The position numbers and the translations under genes were made by a program. From a virus, in IMG/VR virus record IMGVR_UViG_3300017952_002890, positions 1 to 28,068 of that record: 28,068 nt of DNA. One strand, given 5' to 3'. This document shows positions 5,438 through 15,600 of the stretch, in pieces. The notes under the pieces were generated by a model. It had not been told where the DNA came from, made no database searches, and saw only the letters and a list, made by a program, of their open reading frames with translations. Positions within the stretch are counted from its first letter, which is position 1; each line of letters begins with the position of its first letter.

Positions 5438-7737
5438 TGATTGGCAAACAAGTGGCTCACCTACAGGCCAAAATCGACGCCAACACCGCTGGGTTCAGCA
5501 AAGGCATGAGCGACATCGGGCGCGGTGTCAGCCTTGCTGGGGGCAAAATTGGCCGCTTCGGTCAAGCCGCCTCCGCTTCATTTGCCGCCGTTGGTGTAGC
5601 CGCCACCGTTGCTGGAGGGGCCATCGCCGCCAACTTTGTCAAGAAGTCCACCATGCTCTTTGTTGAGTTTGAGGACTCGCTGATACGGACGCAGGCTATT
5701 CTGGGAAAAGCCGCCACAGCGGATTTCCCCGCCCTTGAAGGCCGCATCCGTGAATTGGGGCGGACGACACGTTCAACGGCCACTGAGGTTGCGACAGCGG
5801 CTCAAACGTTGGCTCTCGCAGGTTTGACCGTTTCAGAGATGGTGGATGACAAAGCCCTGGACAACTTGAACGCCCTCGCTATTGCCGCAGGGACGGACAT
5901 GGAGACCGCCGCTGGTATCGCCATTGCATCGTTGAAGGCATACCGCATGGAGACCTCGGAGTTGGGCGACGTGTCCGATGTCTTGGTCAACACGTTCACG
6001 CAGTCTTTCACCACGATTGAAACGTTGGGGGAGACCATGAAAATGCTCGGTCCAACCGCCGCCGCCGCTGGCATCTCCCTCCAAGAATCAGCCGCCGCCG
6101 CTGGTGCTCTGGGGAACGCTGGGCTACAGGGGACAATAGCGGGGACAGGTTTGCGTATGGCGATCACAAAACTCCTGTCGCCCACGGATGATGCCAGGAA
6201 AATCATGGACGAACTCGGCCTTACCATGTTCAGGCTGACACCAGCAGGTGAACAGGCTCAACGAACCCTTACACAACTCAATACGGAGATGACCGCCTCC
6301 CGATCCGAAGCCGAGCGGACTTCTTTGGCTCTCAAGCAGTTGACCGATGAAATGACGGACATGAGCATCGAGCAACAAAAGAACAACCTTGACATAATGA
6401 AAATCCGTGCTCGTGCGGAACGTGAAGGTCGGGAATTGACGGAGCGGGAGTTGGAGCAAATCGACCGCCTTGAAACGGCAAACGACAGCCTTGCTATCAC
6501 GATGGAGGAACGCCGCCTCCAGCAGTCCATCATGCGGCGGGATAATGAGAGGGCAAACGATACGCTCTCGGCTCAAGAGAAGCAATTCAGCGACCTCAAC
6601 AAGCAGGTGCAAATGCAAACAACGGGCATCACCAGCCTCAGTGAATTGTTTGACCAACTATCGGAGAGCGGGGCGACGACCTCTCAAATCCTTGAAGTGT
6701 TCGGGATTCGTGGTGGTTCAGCGATCAACGCTATTCTCGCCCAAAAGGGTGCGTTTGACGCTCTCGTTGAGTCCAACCAAAACGCCCAAGACCGCACCGC
6801 TGAGTTTTCAGAAGTGCTGAGGGGTTCAACCAAAAACGCCCTGCTGGAGTTAAACTCAGCCTTTGAGGACTTTATGTTGGACGTGGGTGCGCCCTTTGCT
6901 CTCATGCTTCTTGAGGACATGGTCCCAGCGGCGATGGAGTTTATTGAGAACATGAAACCGCTCATCCCCGTCTTTGCCGAGATTGCTCAAGAGATGGGCG
7001 ACCAAATGATACCCTTGTTTGAAGGGTTGCTCCCGTTGGTTATGACGGGGGTTGACAACTTCAAGACGTTGGTCCCTGTCATCATTCTGTTGGGCAAGGT
7101 CATTCAAGGTATCATGGTTTATTTCCAGCCGTTCCTTGAAATGTTGTCTGGCTTCTCATCCGCTATTTTGGCTTTGCTTGAGGGCGACTTCAGTGGATTC
7201 CTCGGCGGTTTAATTGATGGCTTCTTGGCGTTGTTCAAGGTGTTGACTCCCGTTGTCCGCATAGCCGAAGCGTTGCTCGGTGCTCTGGGCTTGACCGAGA
7301 AGATTGATGATGCGGGGGCTGACGTTGGAGCAAAGAACGTCACGGGCAACACACTTCAAGGGGCGGCGGCGGGCGCGGCGATTGGTTCAATCATCCCTGG
7401 AGTCGGAACGGTTGCAGGTGGCCTGATCGGTGGCGGCATTGGGCTGGCCACTTCATTCTTTGAGGATGGCGGGCTGGTGCTTGAACCCACTCTCGGTATG
7501 GTCGGAGAGGCTGGCCCTGAGTTGATTATCCCGCTTTCGCCGCAAAAGCGTTCCCAACGTGAGAACCTGTTGGGGGGTATTGAGTCCAATAACGCCCCCT
7601 CGATAACGATCCAGGGAGGTATTCACATCGGAGCGGGCAACCAAATAAACCCGCAACAGGTTCGGCAAATCATGGAGGAGCAATTGCCGATAGCCCTGCG
7701 GCAGGCTTCTTTGAACCAAACACGGGGGGCGATTTGA
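5437..7737 (+). CDS. Tail tape measure protein (TP901 type)
   Basis: A 766-aa protein that sets tail length and lies inside the tube. ATG 5437 is chosen because GGGTGG at 5425-5430 is six bases upstream and the start overlaps the chaperone stop. Residues about 85-250 carry the TP901 core (RSTATEVATAAQTLALAGLT, later ITKLLSP), with Ala-rich helices; about 271-395 is a long charged coiled coil (for example EREGRELTERELEQIDRLE); about 535-585 is hydrophobic (LVPVIILLGKVIQGIMVYF), a possible membrane-inserting segment. The C-terminus holds the typical GGLVLEPTLGMVGEAGPELI motif followed by IPL. A Gly/Ala-rich GAAAGAAIGSIIPGVGTVAG stretch precedes it. No lysozyme or peptidase domain is visible. 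Confidence 0.93.
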   Translation: MIGKQVAHLQAKIDANTAGFSKGMSDIGRGVSLAGGKIGRFGQAASASFAAVGVAATVAGGAIAANFVKKSTMLFVEFEDSLIRTQAILGKAATADFPALEGRIRELGRTTRSTATEVATAAQTLALAGLTVSEMVDDKALDNLNALAIAAGTDMETAAGIAIASLKAYRMETSELGDVSDVLVNTFTQSFTTIETLGETMKMLGPTAAAAGISLQESAAAAGALGNAGLQGTIAGTGLRMAITKLLSPTDDARKIMDELGLTMFRLTPAGEQAQRTLTQLNTEMTASRSEAERTSLALKQLTDEMTDMSIEQQKNNLDIMKIRARAEREGRELTERELEQIDRLETANDSLAITMEERRLQQSIMRRDNERANDTLSAQEKQFSDLNKQVQMQTTGITSLSELFDQLSESGATTSQILEVFGIRGGSAINAILAQKGAFDALVESNQNAQDRTAEFSEVLRGSTKNALLELNSAFEDFMLDVGAPFALMLLEDMVPAAMEFIENMKPLIPVFAEIAQEMGDQMIPLFEGLLPLVMTGVDNFKTLVPVIILLGKVIQGIMVYFQPFLEMLSGFSSAILALLEGDFSGFLGGLIDGFLALFKVLTPVVRIAEALLGALGLTEKIDDAGADVGAKNVTGNTLQGAAAGAAIGSIIPGVGTVAGGLIGGGIGLATSFFEDGGLVLEPTLGMVGEAGPELIIPLSPQKRSQRENLLGGIESNNAPSITIQGGIHIGAGNQINPQQVRQIMEEQLPIALRQASLNQTRGAI

Positions 7738-10700
7738 TGGCTTCGGAGAAGCACACGTTCACCAAGCCCTTCAGCCGTGTCAAGAATGACCTCGCTGAGT
7801 TGCAGAGGTGGTTTCCAGCCTTCATCAAGAACGATGGCATCGGCGGGTTGTCCGTTGACCCCGTGTTGTTCCGCTCCACGTTTGGACCAAACACCCCAGA
7901 GGATGACGGGACGGGGTTAAATGATGAGGCCAACACGCCAGGGGTTCGGGTTGAAGCCATCAACGACGACGGCACTGACGTTGCTGGGACTGAGCCGACG
8001 ATCCAGATTTTGCGAAGCGGGTCTTTTGACCCCCGTTGCCGTATCACCCACGCCGATGGCACGATCACGGAGTTTTGCCTCGTTGCCCCATCATCAGAAC
8101 GCAAAGACAACTCAACCGCCCTGGGAACGCTGACCACGGGGCGAGCGTTGGACATTGAAAACTTCACGGACACCAGCGGCCCGTATCCCGTGTTCATGAC
8201 CCTTCAGGAGTTTGTCGAGATGATTGACACCTACCGACACGTTGGGGAGTCCGACGCTGACAAACCATCGTGGCTACCTCACGGTCTGATCGGGCGGACG
8301 GTTTCAGCCGCCTCAGCCAACCCAGCCATCACCGACGACCCCCGTGTTGATTCAGCCAACGATGACCCGTTCCCGACCACTTCACCCTACAGGGCGACGG
8401 TGTTCATGCCGATGCTTCTTGACAACAACCAACTGTCCAAAGAATGCACAGGCAACTCCATGCACATCTCGGTGCTCAATGAAGCGGCTGGGGGCGGGTT
8501 TGACTCCACCGCTTTGACACGCTACAACGCCGACCCTATCAATCAAGCCGCCAGCGTGAAATACAAAATCGTCGGCAAAAGCGGCGACCACGTGCTCGGC
8601 CCTCAATTTGCAGGCAACCGCAAACTGCAACCCGACCCAACTGTCCGAGCCAAATACGCCAACAACGACCAATCGAGCGACAGCACCGCCTCCATCGGGC
8701 CAAAATACCGAACCCGCATGGCGTTGGCTTGCTTCTTGAAGGATGGCACGTATTCCCTCAACGATGGGGTTCTCATCCCCTACACCTACGATTCCAGCCG
8801 CTACATTGGCGGGACGGTATCATCCACGGTCTACGCCGTCTGGGACGGAGATAACGGCTACGGGAGCGACGGCGATAGCACCGCCGAGGGAACGTTTGTC
8901 GGCTCTGGCTACGGACAATATGAGAATGACCGCTCGGCTCAAATCTATCCGCTCTTTGACTTCGTGCAGGGGCCATTATGCCCCGCTGGTCAAGGTGCAA
9001 ACTTTGACTTCAGCGTGGTTGAAGGAACGTTCAAAAAATGGTCTGACCTTCAAACCACGTGGGCCGAGGATGAACAACCCCGCAGTGAATTGGTTCGCCC
9101 CAATCCAAAGCGAGCACCGATCCGTGCCGTGGCCGTTGAAAATGCTCCTTCGGGGAGTCAAGGCAGGCACTTGGTGGTTTGGATTGAATACCCAGACCCG
9201 TTCATTGAACCCGCCTCGGCGTATCAAATCGATGAAGGGACAACGATGGTGTATCTCAGCGGCATGACGGGCGACGCTGGCACAGGTGCAACCGATACGG
9301 ATGAATGGGAGGCGGGTGATGAGGCTGGCTATGGCGTTTCCTACAATGCGGGAACACGTGATATGAATGGCTGGTGGTGTGTCAATGAAGTGACCGACAT
9401 CGGTTCAACAGACCTGAACACTATCACAACCGACTACCCAGCGGCAACTATGGCCTACCTCCAAAAGTTGACGATATGGGTTCAAGGCACACGCACAACC
9501 GAGTCTGCCTACAAGCCAGGCGACAATGCGTGGATCGCTCAAGGGATTTTGAGCGGCTCGCTTTCTATTCAAAACCCCTTCTTTGATGAGTCAACGGGAG
9601 TGGGCATTGGAACGCTGGCGGCGGGTGTTGACCAGCCTGGATTCTCCCCAGCACCGCAAATCGCCAACTCCAAAATCACCGCCCCTGGACGTATTGTTCA
9701 CGCATACCTTGACAACAAAGTGGAAGGCTCTTTCACCAATCCTTCACGCTACGCCTTGCGAGACCTACGGATTCTTTCAGCCAGCGACTCTCAGTTTGCA
9801 TCATCCCCCACACGTAGCAACGTTGGCGGAGGTGTGTTGCGTATTCCTCCGCCGTTGGGTTGGGGGCTTGCCGCCACATACCTCACACGGTTCTCCACCT
9901 CCGTCTCTGGCTCAATCATCAATGAGGTGGACGAGTTTCTCAGTCTTGACGAGGGGGCGTTGCCGACACAATGGGCCAGCAAAGGTCTGTGGACTCCAAT
10001 ATGGTCGTCAATCGACCATGTGACGGGCAACCACGCATGGGACTACACAAAGCCCGTGGGGGTGTCTGGGACATGGACGTATGGACGAAACCGCCCGTGG
10101 CCAGCCCATGAACGGTGCGGCACACGTTTGGGCTATGGTGGGTCTTTGTCGGCAAATGAAACCACTGACTACGGAACGATGGAGGTCGCCTGCTCTCCCG
10201 TTGCTCTTGACTTAGAGGTTCGGGCGGTTATTCCAGATGTTCAAGACCGCCTATTCATCATGGAGTTTGACACGGGCGGGACGCACCCTCGGTTTGGCAG
10301 ACACGCCATGCTCAACAAAGACGCTCATGCCGACTATGGGTCTGGCTTCTTGACAACATGGGACGGGGCTGGCGTGATGGATCGAGCCAACAACACGGGC
10401 AACGTAGGCATCGCTCTCGGCTATTTGACAACATTAAACCAACAATACCCCACACATTCTTCAGACCGAGCAGTCGTTTATCATTTCAAAGACAGCGGGT
10501 TCATGGATGCAGACCAATGGAACAACGCCGACTCGTGGCCTGTGGACGGCTTCACCAGCGGGTTTGGTATGCTGGGCAACGCAACGGGCAAAGCGGCCAC
10601 CATAGGCGGAGGAATGCAAACGATTCGGACGTTCTTCAATGAGGCTGGGCAAACATTGGTGGTGAATGGTTCTGTTCAAGGCACTGACGCAAACGCCCCC

Positions 10701-12230
10701 AGCACCGTTTGGGGTTTGACAATCAACGTCGCTGACTTGATTTCACTGACCGAGGAGGCCGACCTTCAATCCAGATCGTCGGAGAAGCCCGACAAAGTTG
10801 CCCGCCAAAGCAGGCACGACGACCTTCAAATCGACGCCCTGACGATGCGGCAAATCCCGTCCCCATCCATGCTTCCCTTCACCGTTGACACAACCGAGGT
10901 GGACATTTCAGGCATCGCCAGATACACCAGCCTTGTTGTTGAAGCCGACAACATCAGCACCGCAACGGGAATGAACGTCACGGCCTCGATTCACGAAGTC
11001 GGAACGACCAGCACAATTGCTGGAGAAGCGGGGGCGGTTGTGTCTGGGTTTGAGGACATAGACCTCGTATTTGTTGGCGGGATCGGGACGGCTGACTTGA
11101 CGGGGTTGCCATCCTCCATCGTCAGCAACGGGTTTCAAGTCCGCTTCAACTTCTATGTCCCCGACACCACGCAAACGAGCCTGCACCCGATTAATTGGAA
11201 CGCCACCCCAATTATCCGCTCGTGGACCATAGAATACGACATCGCCCCAACCGCCAGCGTCGCTTGTGTCAGCAACACGTTCAACGGCGACCTTTCTTCA
11301 CCAATTGACACAAAGGTCGGCCACATCCTCTCGTTTAGAGGAACGGGAACGACCACGGACTCCGACCGAACCATTAGCCAGGTGAAGTTTGACTTCGGAG
11401 ACGGAACGGTCACGGACTTCATCAACTTTGCAGACCAAACCCTGACAACGGCAACCTACGATATCTCCCACGCCTACATCACTTCTGGGACGTATTCTGT
11501 CACGGTCACGGTCAAAGACGACAGCGGCAACGTGTCGGCGGCTTCTTCAGCCCTCTCGGTTGTTGTTGCGGCCACCAACACCGTCGCCGTGTTGCGTGGT
11601 TTGCCCGCTCTGGTTCGGGCTGGCACAGCGAACAGCTTCACGGGGGCTGACTCATACAGTCCCGAAGCGGGTGTGACTTTGACCGACTACGAGTTTTCCT
11701 TTGGGGATGGCTCAAGCAACGTCAGCGGCTCATCTTCATCGACGACCCACACATACGCCGCCGCAGGGGAATATCAAGCGACGCTGGTTGTCACGGACTC
11801 CAACACCAACACATCAAACACGGGCTCGGTCGTGGTGAAGGTGTTGCCCGCCACATTGGTTGTGCCTTTGACGCTCAACACCAAACCGTCATCGTTCCAG
11901 CGGCGACGATCCAGCACGTTGTCAATCTCCCCGATATTGGATGCAATATACCCAGAGGTGTCGGACACGGGCTCACGTTCCGACGAGTTTGTTTTGCAGG
12001 GTCAATTCCTCAAGGAAACCGCCAACGCCGACATTGATTTCATGGAAGAGTTGCTTCAAAGCGGTGCTCTTGTTGAGTTTGAATGGGAGAGCGTCAACTA
12101 TGCGGGAACGCCAACGGGCAAAACCTTCGTGGGGCGCATGACCTCCTTTGATTATCAACGGGCGGGCGGACAACACGGGCAAACGCCCTACAGTGCGACC
12201 TTCATACGGGAGGCTGGGCTCGGTGCTTGA
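7737..12230 (+). CDS. Giant distal tail protein with two PKD-like domains
   Basis: A 1497-aa protein, ATG 7737 overlapping the tape measure stop (TGATG). The first ~1150 residues are beta-rich, Gly/Asp/Thr/Ser/Tyr-rich and show no domain I can name; the N-terminal 40 residues (FSRVKNDLAELQRWFPAF) are more helical. Two PKD/Ig-like domains follow: one with KFDFGDGTV near residue 1218, SHAYITSGTYSVTVTVKD, and one with EFSFGDGSS near 1318, HTYAAAGEYQATLVVTD. PKD domains are found on archaeal surface proteins and viral adhesins. The last ~115 residues (LVEFEWESVNYAGTPTGKTF, FVGRMTSFDYQRAGG) look like a separate compact module. The place after the tape measure suggests a distal tail or baseplate protein exposed at the tip. 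Domain calls are by eye. Confidence 0.8.
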   Translation: MASEKHTFTKPFSRVKNDLAELQRWFPAFIKNDGIGGLSVDPVLFRSTFGPNTPEDDGTGLNDEANTPGVRVEAINDDGTDVAGTEPTIQILRSGSFDPRCRITHADGTITEFCLVAPSSERKDNSTALGTLTTGRALDIENFTDTSGPYPVFMTLQEFVEMIDTYRHVGESDADKPSWLPHGLIGRTVSAASANPAITDDPRVDSANDDPFPTTSPYRATVFMPMLLDNNQLSKECTGNSMHISVLNEAAGGGFDSTALTRYNADPINQAASVKYKIVGKSGDHVLGPQFAGNRKLQPDPTVRAKYANNDQSSDSTASIGPKYRTRMALACFLKDGTYSLNDGVLIPYTYDSSRYIGGTVSSTVYAVWDGDNGYGSDGDSTAEGTFVGSGYGQYENDRSAQIYPLFDFVQGPLCPAGQGANFDFSVVEGTFKKWSDLQTTWAEDEQPRSELVRPNPKRAPIRAVAVENAPSGSQGRHLVVWIEYPDPFIEPASAYQIDEGTTMVYLSGMTGDAGTGATDTDEWEAGDEAGYGVSYNAGTRDMNGWWCVNEVTDIGSTDLNTITTDYPAATMAYLQKLTIWVQGTRTTESAYKPGDNAWIAQGILSGSLSIQNPFFDESTGVGIGTLAAGVDQPGFSPAPQIANSKITAPGRIVHAYLDNKVEGSFTNPSRYALRDLRILSASDSQFASSPTRSNVGGGVLRIPPPLGWGLAATYLTRFSTSVSGSIINEVDEFLSLDEGALPTQWASKGLWTPIWSSIDHVTGNHAWDYTKPVGVSGTWTYGRNRPWPAHERCGTRLGYGGSLSANETTDYGTMEVACSPVALDLEVRAVIPDVQDRLFIMEFDTGGTHPRFGRHAMLNKDAHADYGSGFLTTWDGAGVMDRANNTGNVGIALGYLTTLNQQYPTHSSDRAVVYHFKDSGFMDADQWNNADSWPVDGFTSGFGMLGNATGKAATIGGGMQTIRTFFNEAGQTLVVNGSVQGTDANAPSTVWGLTINVADLISLTEEADLQSRSSEKPDKVARQSRHDDLQIDALTMRQIPSPSMLPFTVDTTEVDISGIARYTSLVVEADNISTATGMNVTASIHEVGTTSTIAGEAGAVVSGFEDIDLVFVGGIGTADLTGLPSSIVSNGFQVRFNFYVPDTTQTSLHPINWNATPIIRSWTIEYDIAPTASVACVSNTFNGDLSSPIDTKVGHILSFRGTGTTTDSDRTISQVKFDFGDGTVTDFINFADQTLTTATYDISHAYITSGTYSVTVTVKDDSGNVSAASSALSVVVAATNTVAVLRGLPALVRAGTANSFTGADSYSPEAGVTLTDYEFSFGDGSSNVSGSSSSTTHTYAAAGEYQATLVVTDSNTNTSNTGSVVVKVLPATLVVPLTLNTKPSSFQRRRSSTLSISPILDAIYPEVSDTGSRSDEFVLQGQFLKETANADIDFMEELLQSGALVEFEWESVNYAGTPTGKTFVGRMTSFDYQRAGGQHGQTPYSATFIREAGLGA

Positions 12231-12351
12231 CGGGTTTTGGGTGCTCGTTGGTTTGCAGGTTGCGTGGTGGTTCACCGCTCTTTGCTATGCGGCCTGGAGA
12301 ATCCGCCAACTGTGGTCGGCGGTTGTTCAAATCCCCGTTTCATACCCTTAA
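12223..12351 (+). CDS. 42-aa single-pass membrane protein
   Basis: A small gene with GTG start at 12223 overlapping the end of the giant tail gene; GGGAGG at 12208-12213 precedes it. The product begins MLDGFWVLVGLQVAWWFTAL and continues CYAAWRIRQLW, a single hydrophobic helix followed by a basic flank, so an inner-positive membrane orientation is expected. It ends the tail operon, just before the next promoter. Small membrane proteins in this position may take part in lysis or membrane association, but nothing in the sequence shows this. Confidence 0.6.
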   Translation: MLDGFWVLVGLQVAWWFTALCYAAWRIRQLWSAVVQIPVSYP

Positions 12352-12353
12352 AC

Positions 12354-12378
12354 CATTGAGATAAGGGAAGCATTGATA
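12354..12378 (+). promoter_or_regulatory. Two-element promoter (ATTGAGAT + CATTGATA)
   Basis: ATTGAGAT at 12355-12362 and CATTGATA at 12371-12378, cores 17 bases apart, then a C-rich run. The proximal box starts 31 bases before ATG 12402, which has no ribosome binding site. Confidence 0.85.
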
Positions 12379-12401
12379 TACCCCCTCCCCTATGGCTAAC
12401 C

Positions 12402-12638
12402 ATGAGCCAACCCCTCAACCCCACCGCCTGCAAAAACATCGCCCGAAGCAACCCCGACCGCGTTATCCGCCGCACATGGAACACCGAATACGCCCCAACC
12501 GTTGAAGCGGCCATGAACCCAGAAAACTACGGCCTTTCCCTCGACGACGTTTCCCCTCTGGGCTACGCCACCTACGACTACGGAACGCTCCGCCAGCGAG
12601 CCCACATGACCGAAGCATGGTTCGTCATCACGGCTTGA
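12402..12638 (+). CDS. Hypothetical 78-aa protein
   Basis: A leaderless gene giving MSQPLNPTACKNIARSNPDR and ending GTLRQRAHMTEAWFVITA. The start is fixed by the two-element promoter 31 bases upstream. The product is soluble with mixed charge and a Tyr-rich centre (GYATYDYGTL). It begins with the same MSQP residues and nearly the same first 11 bases as the small gene at 19404, which also precedes a large tail gene, so the two might play parallel roles, perhaps as chaperones or cofactors of the large protein that follows. That is inference; no family is recognised. Confidence 0.65.
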   Translation: MSQPLNPTACKNIARSNPDRVIRRTWNTEYAPTVEAAMNPENYGLSLDDVSPLGYATYDYGTLRQRAHMTEAWFVITA

Positions 12639-12669
12639 AGCCGCCCAAAGCGTCAAAACCCACGAGCAC

Positions 12670-12691
12670 TGACCGTCACCGATGACGGTCA
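12670..12691 (+). promoter_or_regulatory. Palindrome over the start codon of the 2223-aa gene
   Basis: TGACCGTCA (12670-12678) and TGACGGTCA (12683-12691) are perfect 9-base inverted repeats separated by CCGA; the ATG at 12682-12684 lies at the centre. As RNA it would hide the start codon. A weak TATA-like GTCAAAAC at 12652 lies 30 bases before the ATG; if used, the repeat would be a DNA operator over the transcription start. Confidence 0.55.
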
Positions 12692-15600
12692 ACCCTACGA
12701 GCGGTGTTGATGCTTCCCGCATCAATTTGTCGCCTCCCGTGGGGGCTCGTGGCCTTCCCTTGACCCTCGTGCTCTCCGACTCAAAGGATGACACATTCAC
12801 GGGCGACACGGACGGTTTCTCGGTCATTGACGACAACCTGTGGCTCTCCACCGCCAGCGGATCGGGGACGCTCGTTAATCCATCACGCAAAGTGCCGAGA
12901 GCGGCGGTTGTGACCCAGCGCATAAATCCGCTCGATGAAGAACCCAGCGACAATGTTGACAACTATAACGGACGGTTTGACGGCATCACGCTCAACACCG
13001 CGCCCCCTGCGTTCAATGCTGAATATGGCTCACTGGAGTTTGGGCAGGCCGTTCAAGACTTGAGCCGTTCCAGATATGATGCCGCCACGCTGACCAACTC
13101 CTACCCCTACGCCACTTGGACGTTGAGCGATGCGGGACGCTACGTTAGCCACCCTACACGGCTCTATACCTCCGCCCGTCCAGGCAACTACACGTGGCAA
13201 ACCGACCGAGATGCTCACGGCACGTTTGTGTATGCGGCGGACTTTGCGGTCGGCTCTTTGGTTGCTACGGGAACGGAGGACTGCACCGACCAGCGGTTTT
13301 ACAACGGCGGACGGGTCACGGCGATCACGCACTTCTCCAAAGTTGACCTACCCAGCAACGGGCTGGGGTCAAATTGGGGTGACAATCACAACTCAGCCTA
13401 CCTCACCGTTCTCGGTTCTTCATCCGTTGAAGAAACCGCCCTCCACGGCTTCACGGAGGACGACGGTTCATTGGCGACAGAATCCTGTCATTGGTCTTTG
13501 AATCTGGGAGTCCGCCAACGTGTGCTGGCGAGCGGGGCCAGCATTTCATCCCCAGACGGTTGCCCCCATGACACCTACACAACCGCTGAGGATTTGCTCG
13601 GCTCGTCCACGATTCAACACCTGATCGTGCGTGACTCCTTCAACACGGGAACGCCCACGGGTATCACGGGACCAAGCCCCGTGGGGCGCGTCGATTTAGG
13701 AAACCACGTCGTCGCTGACTCATGTGGGCTGATTGGCTACGAGGGCGTGTTCACGGCCACGGCGTTCTTCAGCATCGCCAAAGACGCAAACCCTGACGGG
13801 GCGGCTTCGGGTGAAGTTTCAAAGACTGACGAGTTGACCTACGCTGGGCTGAACATAGAAGTCCATAGCGGTGAATCCCTCCGCAGAAACGGGCGGGCGA
13901 GCGTCATCAACGGTTCGGACGGGCATTTGCCCTACATGAAATACGGAACGGACGGCTCACACGTTCAGCCCATGATGGCGGCTCTTAAGACACGAGCAGA
14001 TCGTCAAGACGGGTCGTTTTCATCATCAGAAGAAGCCAACCTCTCAACGTTCTCGGTTCTTCGCAAACAACGGGCAACCGTAGGCAACGCCCACCCGAAC
14101 ATCGTTGAGGGCGGAACGTGGCTGACGGGCGGGGGTTTGACGGGCGTGACCAACGGCAAAGCCGATGCTATTCTGGGAGAATCCGCCACGGGCGGGGATA
14201 ATTGGGGCAAAACCTCCAGCATCAACTCCGCATTTTTGGCTGAACAAATCCCAACACGGGTGCGGATCGTGCCGAGCGTGATTGGCTACACGGACGTGTC
14301 CGTCTCTCCTGGGGATGCTAAGTTGGCGACTCATCCATTGGCTGGCGACTTGACGTTCAAGAAGCCCATCGTCGATTATCACGTTCTCGTCTCGGTTGCC
14401 CCCAGAACCAACCAAGTGATGAAGTCCAACCTTGATGCAACCGACGATGCGTATGGCGACCCAACAACACGCAACAACCCCAACCCCAAACGCCTGCACA
14501 CCGATGCTGATTTCAGCGAAACGGGCGCGGTGATATATCACGCCATATTCAGAATCAACCCCGACACGTTGGAACAGGTTTTCTTTGTGCCTGGAGAAGC
14601 ACCGTCTGGGACATTCATCCCCGATGCCGACTGCCTATCAAGCGTCATGCCACGGCACTCCGCTATCACCGCCGACGACCGTTGCGATATGGGTTGGGGT
14701 TTGCATCAAGTCACCCCCTTCAGGCCATTGGCGAGCCGAGATTTTGCTAAAGTGCCACGCCTGTGTGGGGCGGTTGAGGCTGGCGGATTTTATCAACGGG
14801 GCGGAGTTGGTCACCTCTTTGATGCCGCCGCTTTTGGTGGCGAGTTGTTTGTTGCCGCTGACACCCTTCATTCATCCGACCTCGGCGTGGAATCGACAAA
14901 GGACGGCCAGCCGCACTTCGGCAAAGTCTGGGGGCGGGGTCAAATCTGGCCCAACGGAACGGCGACTGCCGCCATGCCTCCAGGTCAAGAGTTGCTGGTG
15001 TTCCGCTACACGCCGCACACCGATCCGTATCATCCCAACACCAAAGACACGACCAAGACGGACAACCCACTGCACAATGCGCTTTCATCCGCATATGCGG
15101 GCTACGTTCAAGGCGATACAGATTTCAATACCGCCCTGCGCACTGGGTTCACTATCAGCGACCAGCAGTTGTTGAATTGGGGAGGGTGGAACATTCACGA
15201 TTGGGTGTTCCCTCAAATTGAGCAAATGCGATACCTCGGCAGGGAGGATAAGGGGGTCACTACGTTCCCCAACGCCCAGCACCCAACGTTGCACTGCTCC
15301 AGCCTGCGTATCATGGAGGACGGGTCAATGGAGATGGTCGCCGTCCACAGGGACTACATCGGGTCGGTCGATGAATACCCGACCAGCGACGTTGGTTATC
15401 CACCCAACCCCGACATCGGGCGGACAACGTGTCCTCCTGGATATTTCCTCTCGGACGGTCAATGCGTTCCCATTTCAACGGCGGCGGGCGATTTGCCCGT
15501 TGGGACATACCTTGACCCAATCAGCGGAGAGGCCATCACGGGCGACGCTCCGTCACCCACTTCTGGCTCGAGCGGCTCAACGCCGACTGGCGATGCGTTT

